From assembly GCF_002878395.1 (NCBI RefSeq), contig NC_061117.1:223690901-223754900 (forward strand): 64,000 nt of DNA, read 5' to 3'. The stretch is from Capsicum annuum. Taxonomy: Eukaryota; Streptophyta; Magnoliopsida; Solanales; Solanaceae. The translations under genes and the position numbers were made by a program. The notes beneath the pieces are model-generated. The model ran no database searches and was not told where the DNA came from. It was given only the letters and a program-made list of their open reading frames with translations. The stretch's first letter is position 1; each line of letters opens with the position of its first letter. This document shows positions 35,005 through 44,325 of this stretch, piece after piece.

Positions 35005-36209
35005 TTCCTTGGGATGTTTGTGATGCTCCTCCGGATCCACCGACCGAATGTCAACCAAAACACGTGGATAATTACCCTGATGTTCCTCCTGGTTTTCCTC
35101 CCAGGTGTTGCGGGGAAAATGACAAGAGGAATTTGTCTATGGTATGTCAAACAGTGGCTTGCGACATTGTGCCTCCTGGTTTTGTGGTGAAACATAATGC
35201 AGGAGAAAACGTTCACACATCTACTGATGCACATGACAGCAATGAGAGTAGAAGTGTAGTTCTACCCAAGTGCAATGGGGAAAATGACAAGGAGAATCTA
35301 TCTATGGGTGTTTGTCAAACGGTGGCTTGCGACGTTGTGCCTCCTGGTTCAGCGGAGAAGCAAACTGACTTTGAACAAGCAATATTATTTCCAGGTGATG
35401 CATTCAAAGGATTGTACGATGGACGAATGACTAAAAGAAAATTAAAACGGATTTCTAACTTTCATGATTCTTCTGTTTTTGCTCCCAAGTTAAAGCTGGT
35501 GAAAGTAGAAACACCTTGGGATGTTTGTGATGTTCTTCCTGATCTACCGACTGAATGTCAACTGAAACAAGTGGGGGATTACCCTGATGTTCCTCCTGGG
35601 TTTCCTCCCAAATGGTATGGGGAAAATGACAAGAAGAATTTGTCTACGGGGTTTTCACAAAAAATGGCTTGTGACGTTGTGCCTCTCGGCTTAATGGAGA
35701 AGCATAGTGAAGGAGAAAGCGTTTACACGTCCACTGATTCACATGACAGCAATGAGAGTAGCAGTGTAGTTCCTCCCAAGCGCATTGGGGAAAATGACAA
35801 GGAGAATATATCTATGGAGGGTTGCCAAACAGTGGCTTGTGACATTGTGCCTCCTGGTTTAATGGAGAAACATAATGCGGGGAAAAGTGCTTACACATCC
35901 ATTGATGCACATTACAGTAATGAGACTAGCAGTGTAGTTCCGTCCAAGTGTGTTGTGGAATATGACACGGTGAATTTATCTATGGGGATTTGTCAAACAG
36001 TGGCTTGTGACTTTGTGCCTCCTGGTTCAATGGAGAACCATATTGACGGTGAACGTGCCAGAAATGAGAGTAAAAGTAGCACAGCCCGAAAACTTGTGAT
36101 CAACGAGCAGAAAAGATGGGAAAGAACTAGCTGTGATGATCTTATAAAGGTTACGGAAGCTCGCCTTAGCAGGCTCGAGAGACAAGTTGCTTCACGGAAG
36201 AGATGCTAG
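35005..36209 (+). pseudogene. PMD-1, C-terminal repeat tail
   Basis: This resumes the reading frame left at 17610. Across the insertion the codons give VKVE then IPWDVCD, and the internal duplicate at about 35500-35530 reads VKVETPWDVCD without interruption. The tail is open to the stop at 36207-36209. It is built of degenerate repeats: [40 protein letters not shown] and TSTDAHDSNESSSVVPPK recur four to five times. A larger in-frame duplication of 507 bp starts at 35400 (AFKGLYDGRMTKRKLKRIS repeats AFKGLSQGRRSKRRLKRIS from 17499). It ends in a short helical, basic segment (EARLSRLERQVASRKRC) that matches the end of PMD-2. The tail is probably disordered. No known domain. Confidence 0.85.
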
Positions 36210-36663
36210 ATATAGTTTGCTTGCTGAGAGTTGTTTTTCAATTTTATATTTACCCTCTCTTTTGTTTAGTTTTCGTATTCGCTACTTGAATACTCTATTT
36301 CTAGTTTTTGCAGTAAGGATTTTCTGCACTGCTGCTGCATACTTATCAAAAGTTTTATGAGTCCTTTGTAAAGATCAAATTAAAGAATTCTTGTTTCGTC
36401 ACTGGTGTAAATGAATGCCTCATTCTCTTGTTGCTTAATTACTTGTAATAGGTTTAGCGCTAATGAGCATAGAGACATGTCTAAAATTTGAACCCCACAT
36501 GTTATATTTTGTTTTTCTGTTGATCTTTTTAAGTACAATCTTATTGGGAAAAATTCCTTTTTAAAAAAAAATTAAATGGGAAACGGGGAGGGGATTATAA
36601 TGTGGAATCGATGGACGGGATTCCAAATCCATCCCACCACCCTTAACTAGAAGTATCGGTTTC

Positions 36664-36806
36664 GTGCTATGAGAATGGATAAACTTTCGATCCTAGGCAG
36701 CGCACTCCCTTTTAATGATTCCTATGCTACCAAGTTTGGATAAGTCGAGCTAGTGGGTTCCATATACCAGATGAAAAACGGAAGGACCGGCTTGAACTAG
36801 TGACCT
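36664..36806 (+). mobile_element. SINE-like element
   Basis: Same block order as at 8180-8350: GCTATGAGAATGGATAAA, CGATCCTAGGCAGCGCACTC, AGTCGAGCTAGTGGGTTCC, ATACCAGATG. The copies have diverged substantially. Confidence 0.5.
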
Positions 36807-37246
36807 TGAAGAAAAGAAGTTCTATTATATTTCCTAACCTAGAAAGTATTTGATTCCCTAACATGTAAAGAAATCCAAAATATTGTAGGAGTATGTTATG
36901 TCCATATAAATAAATTAACTTGTTTTATACATACTACTTTACCTGGTTTCTCTAGGTGTTATTAAGAGTTTCGATAAAATTGCTTGGCGTTTTATGCAAA
37001 TATGAAATATGATTTATTTTTTCCGATATATTTGAACTGGTGAATCCCCTGAGATGAAGAAAACGTCAAAATTTGGTTGTTGCTATAAAGGAAACTCAAT
37101 AATTGCTATAGGTTACAGTTCAAATTCTTAGCGCGATAGTACTCTAGTAATTTTTTTGAATCCCCTTATATAAATTTTCGGCTCTGCCAATTTTTGAATA
37201 GGAATATTCTTAAATGGCTACAAACGAGATAGATGTTATAGACTAG

Positions 37247-37465
37247 ATGGATAGAGATGAGGATCTGAACTTTCGTGAGGAAAGTACTAATGTGCCGAGT
37301 TTTATTAATGGTAATTTCAACACGAAGATGGCGGCTGGCTCATTTTACATACAAAAATATTGGAAAGCGCCTCTAGAAGAAGATGCACATTTTATTTGCA
37401 TAGGGGAAGAAACCATAGGTAGTGGATGGCATTGGTGTCTGGGCCAAAAAGGTTACCGATTATAG
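37247..37465 (+). other. Unrecognised 72-codon open frame
   Basis: The predicted product includes FINGNFNTKMAAGSFYIQKY and ends GSGWHWCLGQKGYRL. I do not recognise it. Its composition is more protein-like than most short frames here, and it could be a captured fragment of a host exon, but with no homologue visible in the window it is equally likely to be chance. Confidence 0.15.
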
Positions 37466-37697
37466 CAGATAGCATACTGCAATTTTCTTACTAAACATCA
37501 TCATTGGTGGCGGCGCCTTAAATCACATTAATTTTTCAAGATTTCAAATAACACATTTTGAAGAAGTTAGTCTTGTAGTAATCTTGTAGATGATCTCATA
37601 GTGTTAAATATTAATTGCTTTGACTGACTGATTTTTTATGTTACAATTTATTGGTCAAACAAGCAATTGAAAGCTGTAATCTTGTGCTGATACTTAC

Positions 37698-37704
37698 TAT
37701 AAAA
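37698..37704 (+). promoter_or_regulatory. Candidate TATA box of PMD-2
   Basis: TATAAAA about 170 bp upstream of the position matching the PMD-1 start codon. The in-frame ATG at 37712 lies only 8 bp downstream of it, so it would normally fall before the transcription start. This argues against that ATG as the real start. Confidence 0.35.
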
Positions 37705-37870
37705 GACAAAAATGTTTCAGGCAATACACACTCAGCATAAACCATTTGCAACAGACATTCACATTACTAGTAAAGTTTTTCATCAGACATATCGAAAGTC
37801 TTTTCTTGTACTTTTACCTGTCCCAACAGTGAACTCACTCTCTTTCTACAATTTCCATTTTCAAGAATCA

Positions 37871-39979
37871 AAGGAAAATTCAATCTTTGTTGAAAGAGAA
37901 GAGTTGATAGTTTCACCTTCTGGTGGAATCCCGCATCTAAGAAAAGCCCATTTCTTGAATCCCATTGCTTCTTCTATTGAAGGTCCGAATTTGAAGCCAC
38001 CTTCACTTTACTTTTCATCCGAATCTGAATGGCCATTCAGAGTTTCCTTCGATGGTTGTAGGCATCAGCAGATCAAATGGAAGAAATGGGTTGAAGCCAT
38101 GGAATCTGTCCACCACTCTGTATGGAAGGCTGCTGGTGTTTATGATGCTATTAAGGGTTCTGTATATAAAGTCCATACAGATAAAAATTTGATCTTTGGG
38201 TTGGCCGAAAGATGGTGTTGTGATACGAACACTTTTGTTTTTCCGTGGGGTGAAGCTACTGTCACTCTTGAAGATATCATGATTTTGGGAGGGTTCTACG
38301 TTTTGGGTGGCCCCGTTTCGTTCCCTCTTCAATCCCCTGAGATGGTAGAAATTGAACAGCATCTTGAAAAAGCACGAATGGAGCTTATCGGATTGAAGGC
38401 TGATAATCACAACAGGCGGTTGAATTTTTTCATGAACAGTGGAAGGGATTATGAACATGAAGCTTTTCTTTATCTTTGGCTTTCAAGATTTGTGTTTCCA
38501 GGTGAGCAGTATGATAAAATCGGTTCGCATGTTTTCCGTGTAGCCATTAATCTTGCTAGAGGAAAATGACTTGCGCTTGCTCCTGCTGTTCTTTCAAGCA
38601 TATATAGGGCTTTTATCTTGTTAAGGGAGGCCATGACAATCGCTACGTCAAGTAGTAATGAAGACGACAGGAACAGATTTCAAATTCTAGGATTTAGTCT
38701 TTTGTCGCTATTGTTCTTTATTCAAGTTTGGGCTTGGGAAAGGTTGGTAGCTTTGCGTCCAAAGCAGGCTGGAAATTACAATATGGTTGGTGAGGTGAGA
38801 ATAGGACGAAGGCACGATGTGAAAAGATCAGGTGTTATTAATGTGAGGGCTGCGATCGACTCGTCTGCAGAGACGTTTCAGTGGAGGCCATATGCCTTGG
38901 CTGTGGAAAGTTGGTCAGCGCCAAAATTTTACAAGGAAACAGAAGAGTGGATGATAGTTGAAGGGAAAAATTCTGACCAAGAATTGGAGTCCTACATTCG
39001 ATGCTTGCGGGTGTCGGAGCTTGTAGGTATTGATTGTCAAGAGCCCTATCGACCAAATCATGTAGCAATGCAGTTTGGATTTGATCAGGACTTCCCAAAA
39101 TGGATTCCTCGCTCGCCTTCAATTCCTCAACTTTCATGGAACAACTATAGCAGACCCTCTGATTCTGATTTGAGGTTATGCTATCCATCTAGGTTGTTTG
39201 AGCCGCATGTGTCTACCAAGTATTTGAAATGGTGGAGAAAAGAAGTATTACCGCTAGTTGATGCATTCGAAGGCTTGTCGAAGGAACAAAGGAGTAAAAC
39301 AACATTGAAGCTGCTTTCTAACCATTGTGATTCTCCTAGTCTATCCACTGACTGTCAACTGAAACAAGTGGAGAATTACCCTGAGGTTCCTCCTGGCTTA
39401 CCTCCAAAGTACACTGATGTTCCTCCAAAGTACCCTAATGCTCCTCCCGGTTTTCCTCCCAAGTACCCTGATGCTCCTCCTGGTTTTCCTCCAAAGTACC
39501 CTGCTGCTCCTCCTCGTTTTCCTCCCAAGTACCCTGATGCTCCTCCTGGTTTTCCTCCCAAGTTTGGTGGGAAAAATGACAAGAAGAATTTGTCTGTGGT
39601 GGTTTCGCAAACACTGGCTTGTGACATTGTGCCTCCTGGTTTAAGGGAGAAGCATAATGCAGGAAAAGGAATTCAAAAATCCATTGAGGCACATGACAGT
39701 AGCAGAGTAGTTCCTCCCAACTGCATTGTGGAATATGGCAAGGAGAATTCATCCAAGGAAGTTTGTCAACCAGAAGCTCGCAATGTTGCGCCTCCTGGTT
39801 CAACAGAGAAGCACACCGACTGTGAACACGATAGAACTGAGAATAACTGTACAGTCCACAATCTTGTTGTCGTCGAGCAGGGAGGAGGGGAAAGAACAAT
39901 CTGTGATGAGTTTATAGAGGATATAGAACTTTATCTTCGTGAGCTCGAGAGATCAGCTGCCTCACGCACGAGATGCTAG
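37871..39979 (+). pseudogene. PMD-2 (plant mobile domain, nearly intact pseudogene)
   Basis: Tandem paralogue of PMD-1, about 703 codons. The PMD-1 start codon is matched by AAG at 37871-37873, so the expected ATG is lost. An in-frame ATG at 37712 would add 53 residues but sits at the TATA box. The domain is clear: EREELIVSPSGGIPHLRKAH, VWKAAGVYDAIKGS, LAERWCCDTNTFVFPWGEAT (FPW at 124-126 counted from the AAG), VTLEDIMILGGFYVLGG. One in-frame TGA at 38567-38569 replaces the CGA (Arg) of PMD-1, a single C-to-T change. The rest is open to 39979, with MQFGFDQDFPKWIPRS, NYSRPSDSDLRLCYPSRLFE and YLKWWRKE. The C-terminal half has an 11-residue [11 protein letters not shown] array, two VPPG-EKH units and a closing helix. 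An N-terminal protein or readthrough is possible but unproven. Confidence 0.9.
39373..39561 (+). repeat. 33 bp coding minisatellite in PMD-2
   Basis: Four to five tandem 33 bp units encode [11 protein letters not shown] with small changes ([22 protein letters not shown]), preceded by a degenerate [11 protein letters not shown] unit. PMD-1 has the same [11 protein letters not shown] motif but only as single dispersed copies, so the array expanded in PMD-2 alone. The frames seen on both strands across it are shadows. Confidence 0.9.
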
Positions 39980-40173
39980 ACTTAACCTAGTACGATTTCT
40001 ATTGTCTGTTTATTTTCCTTATATGTAGTTTACTTGCTCCAGAGTTGTTGCTTGGTATAGCTATTTCAATTTTCTCTTTACACTCTCTTTTGATTAGTTT
40101 TTGCATAGTTCTTCAGATCTTTACTAGTGCAACCTTCAGGTAAGGAGCTCAGCTGCAGATCCCAATGTCTGAC
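39980..40173. other. PMD-2 3' flank up to element D
   Basis: T-rich sequence with no frame. It probably includes the PMD-2 3' untranslated region, cut off by the element D insertion at 40174. Confidence 0.4.
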
Positions 40174-42131
40174 TGTAACACCCCGTAAAAGCCGTGTGTG
40201 TGTTACCTTGCAATGGCTAGCGCTAAGAGTAATAAACTTGAAATTTTCTAAGTGTAATGATGACTTAGAGTCATTTTAGCTGGCAATATTCGGGATACAA
40301 CTTTTCACCCTTCCTGACATCCGTTTTTGGATTTTCTTATTGCGTTGCGATGGAACAAGGTTGTAATACGTCTCGGAGGAGTTTTGGAATTTTTAGACGA
40401 GCCTAAGGTCGTGTTTAGGTTGGCAAAACAGTAGCTCTCCGTGATAAGGAGGCGCCGCCCAGCTTAGAGAGCCTCTCTAAGCAGGGCGCTGCCCTGCCAG
40501 TCACGGGGGATGCCCAGTTTTCAGCTTTCAACCTCCGAGCATTTGAGGGTGTTTTGGTCATTTTCCCCTACTCTATCAACTTAAACACGGGATTTAATCC
40601 CTCAAACACCAAAATATTATCATATTCATCAAATTATCTCAAGAACACTCCTTAGGGTTCCAAAATAAAAACCCAAGCAACTCAAGATTCAGCCGTGGGT
40701 TTTTGAAACCAATTACATATTTGGAATACCCAGAACGTAGGCTTCAAGAAGCACATATCATATTCTCATATAGAGGTACGTGGGGTTATCCTAAAATCTC
40801 ATGGGCCTTTAAATTCATGTTTTACAATGTGGGTTTTGAAACTACGAATACAATAATATTTTGAACGTTTCTATAATATTGATTTGGTCTTCAGGCCTAT
40901 TTCTGAAGTGATTTGACATATTATATATGTATACACATGTGTTTCGAAAGAGTGTTAATTTGAGAGCATGAATTATATGGAATCCCTCTCTTGATGTGAA
41001 TTTGTTTTAAATGTTCATATGATGTAAATTGATTGAAAACATCTTGAAAAGCATGACATAAAATGTTGTGATAATTGATATGATTTTGACTTGAAAACGA
41101 GAGGGCTATTATGTTGTAACATGTTGAATACAATGGTTAAATGAGAAAAATGATGTGATATTGATGACTTGCAAGTCGGGTATGATGATACCCTACAAAA
41201 TATGATATGTGATTGAATCAGATGAAATTTGAATGCATTGATTTTACATGAGATAGGTGGATGCCCGAAGAAGGCGTTTGAGTGTAAGGGCTCATCGCTA
41301 GAAACCGTGTTTGCCGACATGGAAATTTGGTACCTTGCTTTGTGATCTTGCTTACCTGACTTTATGTCATTCCCAAGTTGGGACGATGGTTAGGAGCCCT
41401 GCTTTGTGATCTTGTGCACTACCATTGGGTCGAGACACCCTGCTGTGTGATCTTGTGTGTCTTCCCTTCCCGTATACTCTAATCTCGGCGGCAACCGAGG
41501 TTCGACAGTTGGTGTAAATGTGATATGTAGGGTATTCCACCTAGCTCAGGTGCATTACATTGTTGTTGAAAAACTATTACATTATGCCCATGTGTTTTCA
41601 AATGATTTGATATGAAACTGCTTTTATAATGGCTCTCACCTATATTTGGTAAAAATATTATATTTTGTTTTGATTTCTCTGCGTACTAGTACTTTTGTAT
41701 TGACCCCCTTCCCTCCCAGGTTCGGAGGCACAGTCTAGGGGTCCAGATAACCAGTAGATTGCTCCCGACAGATCGCAGAATCAAGTGGTGAGCCTTCTAT
41801 ATTTCGGAAGGCCTGATGTCTTCTACTTCATTTATCATTTGTTAGTTTTGGGTCTACTGGGGGCCTTGTCCCAGTTTTCAGATAGACATTGTTTCAGTCA
41901 TGTAGTGGAGATTTTGCAGACGGTTTTTAAGATGTTGATTGAGATTGTGGAACATTATTCCCCATTATTGTTTTCCAGTGAATTTTGACCATGTTTCCGT
42001 AATACTGTTTATCTTCTGCAATTCTTTTATCATATGAATTATGTGCATGATTTACAGAAAGATAGGGGTGCTTTAGGCCTTTATGGTTCGGAATACTCAT
42101 CACGGCCAGGGCCTCGGTTCGGGTCGTGACA
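40174..42131 (+). repeat. Element D 5' LTR
   Basis: 1958 bp. The nearest relative in the window is the solo LTR at 3130-5137. It has a GGCGCCGCCC / GAGAGCCTCTC block near 40450-40485 in the same place as A's LTR. Confidence 0.9.
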
Positions 42132-42341
42132 AACTTGGTATTAAAGCACAGTTCATGGTCCCAGGGTGTCTGCAAAATCGCAACGCGTAGAGTCTTATTT
42201 ATGGGTGTGTAGCATGCCACACTTATAAGTAGGAGGCTACTGGGCATTTAGGAAATATTTCCCTTCTTTGTGATTTAGTTCGTGCTTAAGAGTCTGAATT
42301 GTTCCCTAATCAATGATCTATTGCATTTCAGAAACACGGTT

Positions 42342-43490
42342 ATGCCTCCCCGTCGCAACATTGATCAGAATGCTCAGACAGATGAGGTCCGTCCCACCCA
42401 TGGGATGCAGACCCGTAACAGAGTTCCCACTCCAGAGCCCGTCCCTACTCCAGGAGTCCCTCCATTCCCGACCAATCCACCTCGGGTTCCATGGATAAAT
42501 GTTAACCGTTCCCCGACTAATCAGAGAGATATTTCAAATGCAGAGTTCAGGCAATCTATTCATATGTTGACACAGTGGTGGCTGCACAGAATCAACGGTC
42601 AGAGGATACCGGGTCTGCATCTGCTACTTCTGGAGCTACTCAGGTGAGCCAATTCATGAGGATGAATCCTCCCAAATTCTCAGGTACTAAGGTAGAAGAG
42701 GATCCGCAGAAATTCGTAGATGAAATGGAAAAGATTTTCAAAGTGATGCATGTTAATGGGGTAGAAGGGGTAGAATTGGCAGCTTACCAGCTGAAAGAGG
42801 TGGCGAATCAGTGGTATAACGATTGGGAAGATGCGAAGGGTGATAGTGCTGAGCCCGCGGTTTGGGGCGAGTTCGTTGAAGCTTTCCTTGATAGTTTTTT
42901 TCCTCTGGAGCTGAGGAAAGCTAAAGCAGAAGAGTTCATAAACCTCAAGCAGGGTAAGATGAACGTGCAGGAGTACACTTTAAAATTCAATCAGCTGGCC
43001 CGTTATGCTCCTGAGATGACGGGTAGTATGAGGGCCCGAATGAGGAAGTTTACATCCGGCCTTTCAGATAATTTGGTACTTGAGTGCCAGGGAGCTATGT
43101 TGAATAAGGAGTAGGAGTTTGCTAGGCTGGCCATTCATATGCAACAGGTAGAGGATAAAAAGAAGAAGATTTCTGAAGCTAGGGAGATAGAAAGATAGGA
43201 AAAAAGAGAAAAATCTGCCGACCAGGGTCACAACCATCCTCAAAATGGTAAGTGGGGAAATAAATGGCAGAAGAAGAAGAATTGGGGTAATGCACAGTCT
43301 ACTGCCAGCGCCCCAGCACCCAGACCACCGGCAGACAGACGATCTCAGAGTTTTCAGACTCATCATGGATCCAGAGCCCCAGATACTCAGTCACAAGATA
43401 GTGAGGCCCAGAAGCATCATACCCATCCACGGTGCGAGACTTACGGAAAGAATCACCCAGGAAGGTGTTATTTTGAGGGGAGAAAATTGT
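42342..43490 (+). pseudogene. Element D gag pseudogene
   Basis: ATG at 42342 (MPPRRNIDQNAQTDEVRPTH). One base is missing near 42573, moving the frame to the next segment (from 42575), which holds the capsid-like domain: MRMNPPKFSGTKVEEDPQKF, NQWYNDWEDAK, FFPLELRKAKAEEFINLKQG, YTLKFNQLARYAPEM. Stops follow at 43112-43114 and near 43195. Near 43430-43530 there are remains of a CCHC nucleic-acid-binding knuckle (CYTYGKVGHLQKDC, with tyrosine in place of the second cysteine) in a shifted frame. Gag would package the element RNA. This copy is not functional. Confidence 0.85.
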
Positions 43491-43497
43491 TATACAT

Positions 43498-44325
43498 ATG
43501 GCAAGGTGGGTCACCTTCAGAAAGATTGCCCTTTTGCTGGAGGAAATGTGTAGGGGGGGGGGGACTAAGCCCCAAGCTGCGTCTATGGCTCCTCCTCCTA
43601 AGGGTGCCCCTTCAGCTGCCGAGAGCGGTCCTAATCGGTTATATTCTTTGACTAAACGCCAGGAGGCGGAAGCTTCACCAGATATTGTCAAAGGTACGTT
43701 ACGAATCTTTTTTCGTGATGTTTATGTATTGCTTGATTCCGGGTCTACTTTATCTTATGCGACCCCCTATGTGGCTGTTGGTTTTGGGTTTGAGCCCGAA
43801 GTTATTGTAGAACCCTTCACTGTTTCCACTCCTGTAGGTGATCCTATTATTGCTAGAAGGGTTTATAGAAATTGTGTTGTGTCTATTCTTAGTAGGGATA
43901 CTGTGGCATACCTTATAGAACTTGATATGGTAGATTTTAATGCTATCCTTGGGATGGACTGGCTCCATTCGTACTATGCCACACTTGATTGCAGAACCCG
44001 AAAGGTTACTTTTTGTTTCCCGAATGAGACACCAATTGTATGGGTAGGGAGTTCTGTGGAACCTAGAGGTCACTTTATCCCTTATCTTAGAGCTCAAAAA
44101 CTCATCTCCAAAGGCTATATGTACCATCTAATCCGAGTAAAAGATTCAAGAGTTGAAAATCTTCCTCTTCAGTCAGTCCCTGTAGTGAATGAGTTTATAA
44201 AAGTCTTTCCCGAAGATCTCCCAGGGATACCCCCTGATAGGGAGATAGATTTTGGCATTGATGTGTTGCCAGACACTCATCCTATTTCCATTCTGCCATA
44301 TAGAATGGCTCCCGCAGAACTATAA
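43498..44325 (+). pseudogene. Element D protease and linker, pseudogene
   Basis: An open segment of 275 codons. The aspartic protease motif is VLLDSGSTLSYATP (DSGS, near residues 76-88), followed by IIARRVYRNC, VDFNAILGMDWLHSYYATLD and the linker to the polymerase (FPEDLPGIPPDREIDFGIDV). A run of eleven G at 43553-43563 is a likely frameshift site. The frame ends at a TAA (44323-44325) in the middle of the conserved YRMAPAEL-ELKEQL linker, so the stop is a lesion and not a natural end. Confidence 0.88.

Larger units (their letters stand above)
36210..37870. other. Spacer between PMD-1 and PMD-2
   Basis: No supported gene. The first few hundred bases are the 3' flank of PMD-1. A SINE-like element is at 36664-36806. 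About 36867-37010 resembles two separate stretches on the far left of the window (1567-1660 and 7094-7160). A short unrecognised frame lies at 37247-37465. The region just before 37871 is the PMD-2 upstream sequence. Confidence 0.5.

Noticed and set aside
37712..37870. ATG at 37712 as the true start of PMD-2
   Set aside because: It lies 8 bp from a TATA box, the added 53 residues have no counterpart in PMD-1, and the homologous start codon position is AAG.
39376..39899. Overlapping frames on both strands across the PMD-2 proline-rich array
   Set aside because: These are shadows of a 33 bp repeat whose true frame continues the PMD homology on either side.
16111..39979. Annotating the PMD genes as aminotransferases
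   Set aside because: The 'aminotransferase-like' label is a historical name for the plant mobile domain. No pyridoxal-phosphate fold or lysine motif is visible.
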